The notes below the pieces were generated by a model. That model was not told where the DNA came from, searched no databases, and saw only the letters and a program-made list of their open reading frames with translations. From Parastagonospora avenae f. sp. tritici 18332-5 (Eukaryota > Ascomycota > Dothideomycetes > Pleosporales > Phaeosphaeriaceae), in the NCBI GenBank assembly GCA_022559985.1, contig JAFJTR010000005.1:682001-746000 (forward strand): a stretch of DNA of 64,000 bases, read 5' to 3'. The first letter of the stretch is position 1, and each line of letters opens with the position of its first letter. Made by a program: the position numbers and the translations under genes. Positions 11,829 through 23,018 of the stretch are shown here, piece by piece.

Positions 11829-13631
11829 ATGGCCATAATGCGGCGTCGCATTCGCTGCCACTACTGCAATTTGCAGTCACGAGACAGCGTCTCAAACATC
11901 CCGAGACAATACCTTTGTCCGCATTGCGACGCAGTGAATCACTTCGATGAGGTAAACACCCAAGCACATAAACATATAAAACTCTCCGCTCACCACATAC
12001 AGCGCGGAAACATTACAGATCCACCCGCAGAATTCCTTTCCACCGGCCCATCAGTAGCGTCCCGGTATGCGCACTCACGCTCCCCGTCGCCTGTCATGTC
12101 CGCTCCCGTCGAGTCCCCCTTCTGCAGCACCTGCCAGCGCAACCAGACTTTGGTCCAGAATCTGATCGCCGAATACCTCCCAGACGAAGATGATCCAGAG
12201 TATGCGAGATATGAGGCGCACTTCGACGGGTACCGCGCTGAGCTTGAAGGACGGTATCCCCAAGTCTGTAAGGACTGCGAGGAACGAGTCAACGACCAGA
12301 TCCGACGAGCGGGCTATGTCGCGAAGGCCGACCACCTGCGACGCGTTATGGAGAGGAGCGAGAAGAAGCGACGGACACCACAGACCTCGCGACAAGCGTG
12401 GACGCTGAGACTGATTGCGCTGGCCAAATGGACGTACATCCTGAGCTTCTTTGTTCAGCTACTGTGGCATATCTCGGGTTCCATGATGGCAGTGGATCCG
12501 CAAACATCGGACGGCGATCGCATCATCTATCCAGACAGCGTCAGCTTGGATGTGTGCGTGCGTCAGGCCATCTTCGTTCGCCAAGTGGATGATGCCTGTG
12601 TCTTTGCGCAGTCAGTCACGAAGGTGGTCATGTACGCAATTGTTGCAGACGTGCTCACGCTATGGTGGAACCCGAAGCTAAAAGGCAAGACCAACAGCAT
12701 CACGGGACGAATGCGCGGTCTCAGATCTCTGTGGGCCATCCGTGCTGCAGTGGTCGTCATGCGCTCCGGTAGTCTCTACTACTGGCAGCAGGCTACCATT
12801 GACCGCGAGAACATTGCCACCTTCCACCACATGCACTGGTACATGCTGGCCGTCATGTCACTCTCCTTCATCCTCACATTCAAGACTGTGCGCATAAGCT
12901 ACCAGTCCCCCACCTCCTTCCGCAACGCCGTCAACGAGCAGGCCTCAAGCACCACCAACAGCCCCGGCCCAGCGCCACGCAGCACCTACAAGCCCGCACA
13001 CCCACAAGCCAGCGCATTCGATACCATGGCTCAAGGCTTCACAACCAGCTTCAACGACTTCAACAACGCCCTCGACACTCCTGCCTACCCCCCCTCCCCC
13101 ACCCTCACAAACTCCTCCTTTACAACCCACGCAACCGAAGCAACCACCCCCTTCAAAAGCGTCCGCGGCGATGACGACATGGACTGGACCCCCACCCAGC
13201 GCCGCTTCGCCCCCGTCCAACCCACCATCATCCCCTCCCCCTGGTCCAAACAACAACCCTCCCCCCCTCCCCAGCCCGCCTCGCACTCCCCACACTCCCT
13301 CTTCAGTAAACCCGACACAAACCCCTTCCGCCACAAAGTCCCCGCCGCCCCCAAGGCGCCTGCCCAAGCCAAAGCAGATCCCTGGAAGCGCTCCGTCTGG
13401 AATCCGCCGCTGAAGGAATCGACGCCGAATTTCTTCGCCGAGGACCAGAAGGCGCGGGGTGGGGTGGGCGACACGAAGGGCTTGGATGGATTTGGGGTTC
13501 CTCGGAATGTCAAGAGGGATGCGGAGCTTTTTGCGAGCCCGAAGTTCAAGTATGATTATTATGGGACGATGAAGGATACGGGACTCGAGGATCGGTTTGA
13601 GGATACGTTTAATGATTTCTTTTCCAAGTGA
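11829..13631 (+). CDS. IMA1: IMA1-like inner nuclear membrane protein
   Basis: Ima1/NET5/TMEM201-type proteins sit in the inner nuclear membrane and link heterochromatin or centromeres to the nuclear envelope. Exons 11829-11951 and 12003-13631 give 583 residues. The N-terminal zinc-ribbon pairs are CHYC (about residues 9-12) and CPHC, followed after splicing by DAVNHFDE then RGNITDPPAEF. More Cys pairs follow (FCSTCQRNQ, then VCKDCEERV), as in the Ima1_N domain. Four membrane segments lie in the middle (near YILSFFVQLLWHI, VVMYAIVADVLTLWW, SLWAIRAAVVVMRSG and YMLAVMSLSFILTF). The C-terminal 240 residues are Pro/Ser/Thr-rich and probably disordered. The 51-nt intron has no stop and is a multiple of three, so unspliced RNA would also be readable. 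Confidence 0.88.
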   Translation: MAIMRRRIRCHYCNLQSRDSVSNIPRQYLCPHCDAVNHFDEVNTQAHKHIKLSAHHIQRGNITDPPAEFLSTGPSVASRYAHSRSPSPVMSAPVESPFCSTCQRNQTLVQNLIAEYLPDEDDPEYARYEAHFDGYRAELEGRYPQVCKDCEERVNDQIRRAGYVAKADHLRRVMERSEKKRRTPQTSRQAWTLRLIALAKWTYILSFFVQLLWHISGSMMAVDPQTSDGDRIIYPDSVSLDVCVRQAIFVRQVDDACVFAQSVTKVVMYAIVADVLTLWWNPKLKGKTNSITGRMRGLRSLWAIRAAVVVMRSGSLYYWQQATIDRENIATFHHMHWYMLAVMSLSFILTFKTVRISYQSPTSFRNAVNEQASSTTNSPGPAPRSTYKPAHPQASAFDTMAQGFTTSFNDFNNALDTPAYPPSPTLTNSSFTTHATEATTPFKSVRGDDDMDWTPTQRRFAPVQPTIIPSPWSKQQPSPPPQPASHSPHSLFSKPDTNPFRHKVPAAPKAPAQAKADPWKRSVWNPPLKESTPNFFAEDQKARGGVGDTKGLDGFGVPRNVKRDAELFASPKFKYDYYGTMKDTGLEDRFEDTFNDFFSK

Positions 13632-14083
13632 GCTGGCCTCGTTGCGTAGGGGCAGAGTAGGGCTCTTGTATAGATCAATGGGAGGGAGTAGCATAGCATT
13701 GTTTGGCGTTCGGTTTAGATACCCTGATTTGGTCGCTGCCTTGCATTGTTTACTGTTGGCATGTTAGATTGGTGGAAGGATTCGGATGATCATCATGACG
13801 TCTTTCTTGTACAGTTTGGTCAGCGATGAATATACTCAGCATACGCAACAAGTTCATCACTCATCGTACCAGGAAGTACTTGTGGGCGCTTGAATGAGTC
13901 AGATTCTCTATCTAACCCCTCAGCATGTCATGTCTTTTCGTATGCCGAGTAGAAGCACAGGAATATCCCCAGTAAAGACTCCAGTAGCCTCCCATAATAG
14001 ACCGCGGGTCCGTCAGTCCTTGTTCATGGCGGGCCTCGTTCAGCGTTCGTATCGTTCCCAACTCCTGTAGCCGCTGTGGTTGT
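13632..14083. other. Convergent 3' region, no gene seen
   Basis: The 452 bp between the ends of IMA1 and RPS23. Nothing recognisable beyond UTR-like sequence. Confidence 0.5.
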
Positions 14084-14709
14084 CTATGACCTGGGCTTCT
14101 CCTTCTTCTCCTTCCACAGAGCCGACAGACCGACACCAGAGACCTTGACGACCTTGAAACGCACACCAGGAATATCACCCTTGGCCTTGCCCTTACGACC
14201 GAAACCGGCGAGGAGGACTTCGTCGTTCTCGTCCACGAAGTTCAAGCAACCGTCATTGGGGACTGGGTATGTTGTTAGCCTTCGTTCCCGTCTCGCTTGC
14301 CACCCTTTCACCCTCTAGGCGCAATGTCCAAAAATTGGATAAGCATGAGGTTGCAGACGTACCGAAAGCAGTGACCTTCTTTCCGTTCTTGATCAACTGA
14401 ACCCTGACACACTTTCGGATGGCGGAGTTGGGCTGCTTGGCCTCAACACCGACCTTTTCGAGGACTATGCCCTTGGCGTGGGAGGATCCACCGAATGGCG
14501 AGGACTTGTAGGCGGTTCCGAGGAGACGCTTCTTGTAGTGGAGGTCGGCCCATCGTCCCTCGCGACGATGGTTGCGGAGCTTGCGGGCGGCGTTGAGACC
14601 TCTTGGCTTTCCTGTGGTAACTGTGAGCTTCTGTGGAGAATAATTGAGGCGGTGCGTGTGTTTATAGCATTTGCGTGCGATTGGGGAGGGTGTGCGTACC
14701 TTTACCCAT
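14084..14709 (-). CDS. RPS23: 40S ribosomal protein S23 (uS12)
   Basis: This protein of the small-subunit decoding centre is the eukaryotic member of the S12 family. Exons 14700-14709, 14363-14611 and 14084-14262 encode 145 residues, the length expected for the family. The 10-nt first exon codes only MGK plus one base and splices to GKPRGLNAARKLRNHRRE. The conserved SHAKGIVLEKVGVEAKQPNS contains the hydroxylated-proline region, and the last exon joins KKVTAF to VPNDGCLNFVDENDEVL. The protein ends in the phrase ALWKEKKEKPRS. Introns of 88 and 100 nt are typical of fungal ribosomal protein genes. The gene starts 323 bp from the divergent gene at 15033. Confidence 0.97.
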
Positions 14710-15032
14710 GATTGCGGTGTTGTCGTGGTGTTGATGGACAGAGGTGGCTCGAAGGTCAAAGTCGGTCTTGCTCGAAATTCGCTTGTGGGGTGGTCTGTGC
14801 CTTTGCGCTAGTCCACCAGCGAGGCTAGCGAGATGTAGTCACCAGCAAGGGCTATCGATAACAGCGCGTCACCGACGAGCTACAACATCACCATACTGGA
14901 GTGGTGAACTTTACTACGATTCCTGTGGTACCTTGACGCTAGAAACATGTGTCGCGTCAAGTCAAGCCTTAGTTGAATGATCCTGTTGAATACAGTAGTA
15001 CATACATACACCAAACAGACCCTGACTGCATC
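14710..15032. other. Shared divergent promoter of RPS23 and the 15033 gene
   Basis: A 323-bp gap between divergent start codons. No gene seen and no factor site claimed. Confidence 0.4.
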
Positions 15033-15887
15033 ATGGCCTCCGACAGGAAGAGCAAGACCTCAAAGACGCCGAGCAATCGATTACCTGCGCCTGCGCTCTT
15101 CGTCGGCCCACCGTCTCACAATGCCTCAAATACTTCACTATTGTTACCCAGCAATGATAACCGCACACCTGCAAAGCCATCTCTAGTCCGCCAGCGCTCC
15201 CTCCTTTCGCCAGACTCGAAGCGTCCTTTACCACCTACCACAAGCAATCAATACGATGGCGACCTGCTCAGTGTCACCACCTCCAACACATCGGCTCCTT
15301 TTGCCAGGCGACACCGGCAACAAAGCCTGGTAGCAGATGCCGAGGCATCGTCCCGCGCAGAGGCAATATGGGCTGAAATGCAAAACACGCTGGAAGAGGT
15401 GGAGCTAAGCGCCATCAAGGGCCCGGGCATGACCGTGTTTGGGTCAGAGCATTCGCGCGCATTGGACGAGCTACGCATGTCACAGATCGAACTGGCCAAA
15501 GCTTGGGCGCGATCCGAAGGCGAAGAGAACGAGTCGAGCGAAGGTCAGAAGAAAGCTCAGGATATCAGTGCTGCGGATCTGGGCAATCAGACCGGTCGCG
15601 CGAGGGGCGTTAGTAACGCAAGTGGCAGTAAAGGCGACAAACTGTTTGATAGAATCAGCCTGGAGGAAGAGACGGAGAAGGACATTGAGCTGAGTAGGAA
15701 GAGGCGGGAGGAGAATGACAGGTATTTTGAGAAGGTCAATAAGGGAGTGCAAGAGGTGGTGGTCAAGCTCGAAGAGGTGGCTAAGGCGATGAGGGGTGTA
15801 GAGAGCGAGAGTAAAGAGATCTGGGGACATGGGGATGAGAGTGATGGGGAGACGGCGAGCGTGACTACGGCACAGACTGGGACTTGA
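15033..15887 (+). CDS. Unknown coiled-coil protein
   Basis: I do not recognise this 284-residue single-exon protein. The ATG at 15033 starts MASDRKSKTSKTPSNR. The first 100 residues are polar and Ser/Pro-rich, probably disordered. From about residue 108 (AEAIWAEMQNTLEEVELSAI) to about 165, and again at about 210-265 (EEETEKDIELSRKRREENDR and following), the sequence is rich in Glu, Lys and Leu with coiled-coil spacing. No signal peptide or membrane segment is seen. The composition and long open frame in gene-dense context make it a likely real gene; the helical pattern would suit a subunit of a larger assembly, but that is only inference. Confidence 0.72.
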   Translation: MASDRKSKTSKTPSNRLPAPALFVGPPSHNASNTSLLLPSNDNRTPAKPSLVRQRSLLSPDSKRPLPPTTSNQYDGDLLSVTTSNTSAPFARRHRQQSLVADAEASSRAEAIWAEMQNTLEEVELSAIKGPGMTVFGSEHSRALDELRMSQIELAKAWARSEGEENESSEGQKKAQDISAADLGNQTGRARGVSNASGSKGDKLFDRISLEEETEKDIELSRKRREENDRYFEKVNKGVQEVVVKLEEVAKAMRGVESESKEIWGHGDESDGETASVTTAQTGT

Positions 15888-16345
15888 ATGGTTCAGGCAT
15901 GCATGGACTTCACAAAGATATCCGCAGCAAGTGACCACCACGTGAGGACATCCTCAATATAGTATCACCAAGAAAATCGCCTTCAGCCTATCATCAGCAC
16001 AAGCTGTTTAGAGCGGGACACCATGGCGATTGCCAGTTGGTCATGCTCTTGGAAAGCGGACTTGTCATAGCATCTACCAGAGTGATTATCATTCGGCACG
16101 ATTAGCAGACTAGCAGGCTTGGCCGCAAGGCAATTCAAGGAACGGGAGGCCTCTGCGAATTCGAGGCGTGGTACAGGATCGCACTTTGGAGAGAAAATCG
16201 CACCAAAGTACTCGCTGGAGTAGTTACAGCAAGAGAACATACTTCATCACACAAGCTCAGTTCTTCGCTCTTTACTCATACTAACATTTCACTCTTCCTG
16301 ATCTACCCTTTTTCTATCATCACATTCCCCCTTCCCCACTCACAC
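15888..16345. other. Convergent 3' region, no gene seen
   Basis: The 458 bp between two convergent genes. A minus-strand open frame of 85 codons at 15983-16240 has no family features. Confidence 0.45.
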
Positions 16346-18048
16346 CTACAACTGATATCTATAATCAGGATTCAAATCACCCAGTTCTGTTTTCTCATAT
16401 TCCGTCAACCCGACGTCTCTAACGCTCTTATCCCTCTTCCTATTCGCCCAACTGCACATGAAAAAGTACAGCGTGCAGCTCAGCGCACTGAGACATACGA
16501 ACCCAATGCTAATTGAGTAGCCCGGAATGTATTTGGGCGAGTCTTTAGCAAGGAAACTGAACACGGCGATAATTCCGCCGATGTTGCCGAAACCGACTTG
16601 CCATGCGGATCCAATGGCGCGGCGGTGGTGGCCGCCGAGGTTCATGTTGAACCAACATACGATGACCGGCATCGCCGTGTAAGCGCCTGGGATGGTTAGT
16701 ATATTCAAGCGAAGAGTCATTGGCAGAAACGTACCCATGGCAACGAGGAATAGCGCGGCATATTGTATATCGCGGTGCTCTTTGCCATGCACGGTGAGTA
16801 AGATGGCGAACCCAGCGATGCACACGCAAATAGGGAAGATGGTGAAGAAGAACCGATGCTTGATCCGGTCCGAAAAGTACGCAACCAACATACTGAATCC
16901 AAACGCCGCAGCCCAGGGCGGGACAGAGTGAAGCTGCGTCTGAATTGGCGAGTAGCCAAAGTTGCGAATGATAGTCGGGCTGAAATACGCATATCCATAC
17001 GCCGGCACAATCAAGCCAAAGTACATGAATCCGCCAACAATAATCTTGGGGTCCTTGAACACGCGGCCAACATCTCGCATAGCGATGGGGCGCTCGCGGG
17101 CGGATTTCCCCTGGTCGATTTGCAAGCGCGCTTTGACGTATGCGCGCTCGTCTTCGGTGAGCCACTTGCTTTCCTCGGGGAAGTTGGGGAGCAGGAAGAA
17201 GAAGAAAAAGGAGACGACGACGGTGAGCAGGCCCTCGAGGATGAAGATCCAGCGCCAGCCGCGGTAGCCACGGATGCCGTCCATTTTGCCGATTGCGGAG
17301 GCGAGGAGGCCGCCAAATGCGCCGGCGAGGGTGGTTGAGGAGAAGAAGAAAGAGTAGCGCTTCTGTGCTTCGTGGCGCCGGTACCACATGCCGATGAGAT
17401 AGAATGCGCCTGGGAACATACCGGTTTCGAAGACACCGAGGAAGAATCGGGTGGCTAGTAGTCCGGAGTAGTTCTGGACGAAACCTTGGAGGAGAGTGAC
17501 GAGACCGAACCCAAACATGCAGATGGACAGCCACATTCTGGGTTTCATCATCTTGAGGATGATGTTGGAGGGGACTTCGAATAAGATGTATGGGACGAAG
17601 AAGATAACCAGCGCGATGTTGTACTTATTGCCACCTGCGATGCCCAGCTCTTCTGACAGACCGAATACATTGGCGTTGGCGATGTTCACTCTGTCCAAGA
17701 ACGCGAGCAGGTACCTGCGAAAGGAATTAGTTTTTTCCTCACAGCACTGAAGATAGGCAGTCATCCTTACATGATACACAAGAACGGAATGACATGGAGG
17801 TCAATCTTGGTGAGTAGCTTCGCTTCAGTGGTATGTGCTGGACATTGCACAAGCTCTGGGGCCTCATCGTGTTCGTGGCCAGCATAGTGAGGCACTCCTC
17901 CGTCTGTACTGCCGACTGGAGAGTCGATTGTCTCTGCGTATAGTTAGTATTGAGGCTGGGACATAGACAAACTAGCACGCGCTAGCAGCTAGCATCGGTG
18001 AAATATGGTAGAGAAGAGCCTCAACTTACTTTCTTTTCTAGAAAACAT
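16346..18048 (-). CDS. MFS transporter, anion:cation symporter (Dal5/allantoate-like) family
   Basis: This is a plasma-membrane proton symporter of the ACS family, whose fungal members carry allantoate, nicotinate, biotin and other organic anions. Four exons (18030-18048, 17771-17933, 16735-17714, 16346-16686) give 500 residues. The 19-nt first exon codes MFSRKE; the second has a polar N-terminus and begins TM1 (KIDLHVIPFLCIM), spliced to YLLAFLDRVNIANAN, the ACS signature. Later landmarks are RFFLGVFETGMFPGAFYLIG, the phrase WRWIFILEGL, and GYSISIGFVCLSALSC near the last helix. The 48-nt third intron (16687-16734) has a TACTAAC branch site and no stop, so it is hidden inside an apparently continuous frame. 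Removing it restores the phrase AMGAYTAMPVIVCW. The substrate is not decidable from sequence alone. Confidence 0.9.
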
Positions 18049-19080
18049 CTTGGGCGCGTACCGAGTCTGTCGACGGTATCATATGCACTTGAACCCTGAA
18101 GACGTTGAATGATCGTCCTTCGGCCGGACTAATGCACCAGAATCGAAAGCTAGGGTACGACGCGGTATTCCAGGCCTGCGGGATAAGGAGTGAAGAAATA
18201 TATCGTGACTGAATAGTGAGCCAGAGGCTGACTGCGATCTATGCCGAGGTCGCTTAAGCTAGTCGAATCCGACCATTCGCACATCGCGAACCCCGCGTCA
18301 CTGTGGGTGCAAAATCCCATAGTTCGCGAGGTGCAAGCCACTTCCTCCCGAAAGAGGAAGCTGTCATGCCCATCCCCACAAGCCATGTTTGTTCCCCGGA
18401 TAGTCACGCGTGGAGAAGCCTGGCCAAGGGTGATGCTGGTCTTGTGCAGGGCGTCCGTTCGGCTAGCTGAGGATCACCAATAAGTGGCTGCACGACGCAG
18501 GTGATCGATTTTGACAACTCTGCGCAGGTGATTCCAGTGTCTGCTGGCGACGGCGGGATATGTCGGTAGCCCGTGACCATCATCGGCGGCTGTGGCGTCT
18601 ATTTTGGCGAAGGCCGGTTGGAGCAACTCCAGCGAGGATCTTCGGGACGACATCGGGTGTACAACGCGAGCTGTGCGGCGTTGCGGCGCAGGACATTCCG
18701 ATGCTGCATCTGAACTGAACTCGACGTTGTTTCCACGAGTGGCGCTCTCAGGCAGCCTGAACGCAGTATGGAATTGTCAAACGAGTGCCGGCTTGCTGCT
18801 AGAAAGGAGCAAAGCTTAGTCACTCAACGCCAACCCAATATGCCCGACGCCAATCGGCGCCTCGAACCATGGAACTTCCGCGACCTAAGCCTGGGCGCTC
18901 TTAAAACTCATCGTCGTCAACGCTGCGTCCCTCTTTCGTCAGCCTCTCCCCGCCGACGACAACCAGCAACCCCACCACGACGGTCACTGCAGCCGCGACG
19001 TTCGACAAACCTGGCCACCCACACCGGAACAACGACTGCGCGCGATCGACTAAATCTCTCTCAGCGGCGGGACTGCTGAC
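18049..19080. other. Divergent promoter region, no gene seen
   Basis: About 1.0 kb between the start of the ACS transporter and the start of the F-box gene. Short open frames occur on both strands without family features. Confidence 0.5.
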
Positions 19081-20775
19081 ATGGTTAATGCGAAAAATTA
19101 CGCCTTCAAAGTCCATCCGCAGCAGCCCAACTGCCAGGCTTCGACTCAGGCACATGGCGCCATAATCAACTGTCGCAAGCCCGGCGCGAAGCGGATAGCG
19201 AGGGATGCGAAAGATGTGCTCTCGCAACAGGTGTCTTTTGTCGATGTGGATGGCGCCCTGAAACGCAAGCGCGCCCTCGGAGATGTTAGTGAGCACGATG
19301 CATCGAGTAGTAGGACCACACCGCAACCCGATGGGTCGGCGTCCGGAAGTTCAACAACGGCGGCCCTTCCTGAGCGGTCTATCAGTCTCCAGCGCCCGTC
19401 AACGATAAAGCTGCATAAGATCAAGAAGCCCAAGCTTCCCTCCAAAGGCGTTGATTTAGACTGCTGGTTCACCATTCTATCGTTTTCCGACCCTGCGCAG
19501 CTACTGGAAATGCGCAGGACTATTCCATCCTGCTACCACTTTCTGCGAGACAATCCGGCGCTATGGAAACACAGTAGAAACTACCATTACGGCGACGACC
19601 TCCCGGAGCCATCTTCTGAGCTCACCGAATTTCAGTATGCAGATCTACGCCACGACCATGGCTGTCAATCTTGTAAAACCCCAAATACTCGCAAAACCTA
19701 CTGGGCTTTCCTCCGTCGTTGGTGCAAAGAATGTCTGAAAAAGAAGCACTGCCGGGAACCTGAAGCTGTTGCTATGCTGCGTAGCGCACTCAACGAAGAT
19801 CTCTCCTTTCTCCACACTTGTCTCCACGCCGGTATTCTGGACTCATGGGGAAACTTTGTTGGCGTTGGGCCTGCCACTACTCATGCCCTGAAGACGGTCT
19901 ATCTCAGATCGGACGTGAACAAGCTTGTCGCTGAATACAACACCCTAAGAGCCCAAAATAAGGACCCTGCAGCTTGGGGCGCGGAGCTCAACGCATGGTA
20001 CGAGCCGAAAGTGAGGGTTGTAGAAGAGCGCAGATTATTCGCAAAAGAGATGGAAGGCTGGGAAGAGCTGATGCGCGGTGCAAGGAGCCAGGACTATACG
20101 CTCAAGAAGGCGGCGCGTAAAGCGTACTACCTGGCAAAGTCATCTGAGCTCGAGCCTGCTATCAGCGCCCGCGAGCTAGAGTGCTGCCCGTCATATCGTC
20201 GCGCTATCCGCATTCCCAAGGATCCAAATAACACATCTTGGTTACAGCTCAAGCCAAAGCTCGAGAAAGAAGCCGCCGAACTAAAAGCCAAGGGCGGCCT
20301 GCCAGAAGAGCGCCCCGCTGCGTCATCAGCCTCTGGAACTTCGACACCAATTAGCATAGTGAGTGTAATGGACCGACCCCAGTCGCATCCACCACCGCAG
20401 CAACACCAACACCAACAGCAGCACCAGCACCAGCATTATCAACAAACCTCACTACCTTCGATTAGTCGCGTCACGGGCTATCAACCAGGTCAAGGTCTCC
20501 CACTTGTTCCACACCATGCTCTATATGGTAGTTCTTCGCCATCTGGTCACAGTCTGGGCCCGCCACATACTCAAGGTTTTACTTTGCCACACCCATTTCA
20601 CCAGGGCTCCGCATCATTCCACCACCAGACTTTCGCGCACCTGCACTACCAGACCCTTGCTCAACGAACCAGCCAGACTCTGCCCCCCATTCAGAGCCAG
20701 CCTCACGGCGGATCACACCCCCAATCTCAACCTCCTTCTTCTTCTCTTCCCCCGCCTTCCAGTCACATGTTCTAA
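19081..20775 (+). CDS. F-box protein with Cys-rich segment and Gln/His-rich tail
   Basis: This is a predicted substrate adaptor of an SCF-type ubiquitin ligase. The single exon encodes 564 residues from MVNAKNYAFKVHPQQ. The F-box-like motif lies at about residues 122-170 (LDCWFTILSFSDPAQLLEMR, then the phrase NPALWKHSRNYHYG). It is followed by a compact Cys cluster (HGCQSCKT, then RWCKECLKKKHC) at about residues 197-226, which could bind zinc. Residues 430-564 are low-complexity, with a long Gln/His run near 440-460 (CAN repeats in DNA) and a Pro/Ser-rich end. No WD40 or LRR repeats follow the F-box, so the target cannot be guessed. Family confidence is good, function general. Confidence 0.8.
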   Translation: MVNAKNYAFKVHPQQPNCQASTQAHGAIINCRKPGAKRIARDAKDVLSQQVSFVDVDGALKRKRALGDVSEHDASSSRTTPQPDGSASGSSTTAALPERSISLQRPSTIKLHKIKKPKLPSKGVDLDCWFTILSFSDPAQLLEMRRTIPSCYHFLRDNPALWKHSRNYHYGDDLPEPSSELTEFQYADLRHDHGCQSCKTPNTRKTYWAFLRRWCKECLKKKHCREPEAVAMLRSALNEDLSFLHTCLHAGILDSWGNFVGVGPATTHALKTVYLRSDVNKLVAEYNTLRAQNKDPAAWGAELNAWYEPKVRVVEERRLFAKEMEGWEELMRGARSQDYTLKKAARKAYYLAKSSELEPAISARELECCPSYRRAIRIPKDPNNTSWLQLKPKLEKEAAELKAKGGLPEERPAASSASGTSTPISIVSVMDRPQSHPPPQQHQHQQQHQHQHYQQTSLPSISRVTGYQPGQGLPLVPHHALYGSSSPSGHSLGPPHTQGFTLPHPFHQGSASFHHQTFAHLHYQTLAQRTSQTLPPIQSQPHGGSHPQSQPPSSSLPPPSSHMF

Positions 20776-21836
20776 TTATTATTTTTGCGCGCGGATCTTT
20801 TGGGGAGTTTGGTTTGCTTAACAGCATCACACAGTGGCGTTTGCATGTAATGGCGCTGGTGCTTGATATCCCGAGTAATGCTTTTTGGAACCTCTCTGCA
20901 TAGCGTTGGTAAATAGACATGATCGCATGGACATATGATAATGGCTGGCGCTTCAAGGGATGGCGCTTTTTGGTTTCGTTAATACCACCGCATAGACTAA
21001 ATGACCAATTCATACGTAACTTATTGAACTCTTCGATTGTCATGCTTGATCAGCGGATGTCTGGTTTGTGGAGCACAGAGCACCCCTGTGGTCATTCGTG
21101 CCGCTCTCGGCCACGAAGCGGCATGTGGAGAAGATGCGAGAAAGGCATTCGCCGCTTGACAAATCAGCAGGCTCTGGATTGTAACGACGGTGATGCGACA
21201 CCACGTAAGTACCACGATATCATGACGGGCAGAAAAGCAACACCACGATACAATTGTGTATATTTGCCATTCATGCTCTATGAGGCTATGCCGCAGAGCC
21301 GCACTGCATTACCCCTCACATGGCCTGCGTAGATCTGGTACGCCACCGACCTCCAGGCCCTGTCATTGGGCCTTGGAGCCCTGCGGCTGCAAGCTACAAA
21401 GTGCAGCAAGATCCCCTTGTTTAGAATCGGTGACTTCTTCTCAAATCTCGCTCATGAAGACGCCGAAACTCCTTCCCCGTCATCGGCGAAAATGTGGCCT
21501 GTGATGGTGCAAGAGGGCGCGATTACGATATCTAAGATTCTAGACGGTTGATGATCTAATGAGGCTTGATTGGCTGGCGGTGGTCCACTTTTTTGCTATC
21601 TCGGGTCTTTCTGGAGAAATGTTACCTCATCTTTGCTACTTTAAGTACGCTTTCCCTCTGCGCTGATTCAATCTGCTGTTTATTTCCCTCTTTTGACATT
21701 GATCACTACAGTCTTGTGCGGCTCAATTGACTACCACAGCCCACTCATACAAGTTTGACAACTCGTCTTACACACTTGACGAGAGCTCTGTCAACTTTTG
21801 TCAGCTACCCGCAAACTTCAGCACACAATCACCACA
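20776..21836. other. Intergenic region, no gene seen
   Basis: About 1.06 kb upstream of cytochrome c peroxidase. A plus-strand frame at 20919-21332 has no family features. Pyrimidine-rich sequence at 21640-21700 is a plausible core promoter. Confidence 0.45.
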
Positions 21837-23018
21837 ATGGCTTCCGCTTCACGAAACTTCTCTCGTGCTCTGCGCACTGCAGCACCATCTTTCCGCGCAA
21901 CCACCACACGCTCCGCTCGCTTCGCCGCCCCTTCGCAACCCGCCTTTCGCAAGCAGTGGCAACGCGGCTATGCTTCCAGCTCCGAGGGTGGATCCGAGAA
22001 ATATGAGGGCAACCCCACCGGTATGATTGCGGGCGCTGCTACTCTGCTCGCCGTGGCCGCCGGCTACGGCCTGTACATCCAGAAGCCTGAGCTGTTTGGC
22101 CAGGAGCCCAAGTCCGCCTCCTTCGTACCCCGGTTCGAGGACTACCAGAAGGTCTACAACACGATCGCAAAGAGGCTGGAGGAGCACGACAACTACGACG
22201 ATGGCAGCTATGGCCCCGTCTTGGTGCGCTTGGCATGGCACGCCTCTGGAACGTAAGTACCTCATCTCTTTTTTTTTTAAAGCAAGATATGCTGACACAC
22301 CACTAGCTACGACAAGCTCACCAACACCGGCGGCTCCAACGGCGCAACCATGCGCTTCGCCCCCGAAGGTGACCACGGCGCCAACGCCGGCCTCAAAGCC
22401 GCCCGCGACTTCCTCGAGCCCGTCAAGCAAGCCTTCCCCTGGATCACCTACTCGGACCTCTGGATCCTCGCCGGCGTCTGCTCCATCCAAGAAATGCAGG
22501 GACCCAAGATCCCCTACCGCGCCGGCCGCTCTGACCGCGACGTCAGCTTCTGCACGCCCGACGGCCGCCTGCCCGACGCGAGCAAGGACCACAGCCACAT
22601 CCGCGCCATCTTTGGCCGCATGGGCTTCGGCGACAAGGAGATGGTGGCGCTGTCTGGCGCGCACGCGCTGGGCCGCTGCCATACCGATCGCTCAGGCTAC
22701 GACGGCCCGTGGACATTCAGTCCCACCACCATGACCAACGACTACTACAAGCTGCTGCTCGAGGAGAAGTGGGGCTACAAGAAGTGGAACGGCCCCAAGC
22801 AGTTCGAGGACGTCAAGACCAAGACGCTCATGATGCTGCCGACGGATATGGAGCTCGTCAAGGATAAGAGCTTTAGGAAGTACACGGAGCTGTATGCCAA
22901 GGATAATGAGGCGTTCTTCAAGGACTTTAGTGACGCGGTTATGACGCTGTTTGAGCTCGGCGTGCCGTTTGAGCAGCCTGAGGATCAGCGCTATGTGTTC
23001 AAGAGCAGCTTTGATTAG
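21837..23018 (+). CDS. CCP1: Cytochrome c peroxidase, mitochondrial
   Basis: CCP1 is a haem peroxidase that reduces hydrogen peroxide with electrons from cytochrome c in the intermembrane space. Exons 21837-22252 and 22307-23018 encode 375 residues. The N-terminus (MASASRNFSRALRTAAPSFR) is an Arg/Ser/Ala-rich targeting signal, followed by a hydrophobic sorting segment (MIAGAATLLAVAAGYGLYI). The distal Arg-Trp-His site is VRLAWHASG, split from YDKLTNTGGSNGATMRF by the intron. The proximal haem ligand is the His of SGAHALGRCH, and the radical-forming Trp follows in the phrase GYDGPWTFSP. All catalytic residues are present. It ends QRYVFKSSFD. Confidence 0.96.

Noticed and set aside
16545..17534. 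329-codon minus-strand frame inside the ACS transporter
   Set aside because: Arg/Pro/His-rich shadow of the true transporter frame, which has strong family motifs.
18241..18280. Possible T-loop-like AGTCGAATCC
   Set aside because: No acceptor stem, D arm or anticodon arm could be paired around it, so not a tRNA.
21849..22734. Long antisense and alternative-frame ORFs across cytochrome c peroxidase
   Set aside because: High GC third positions create long shadow frames; the peroxidase frame is certain.
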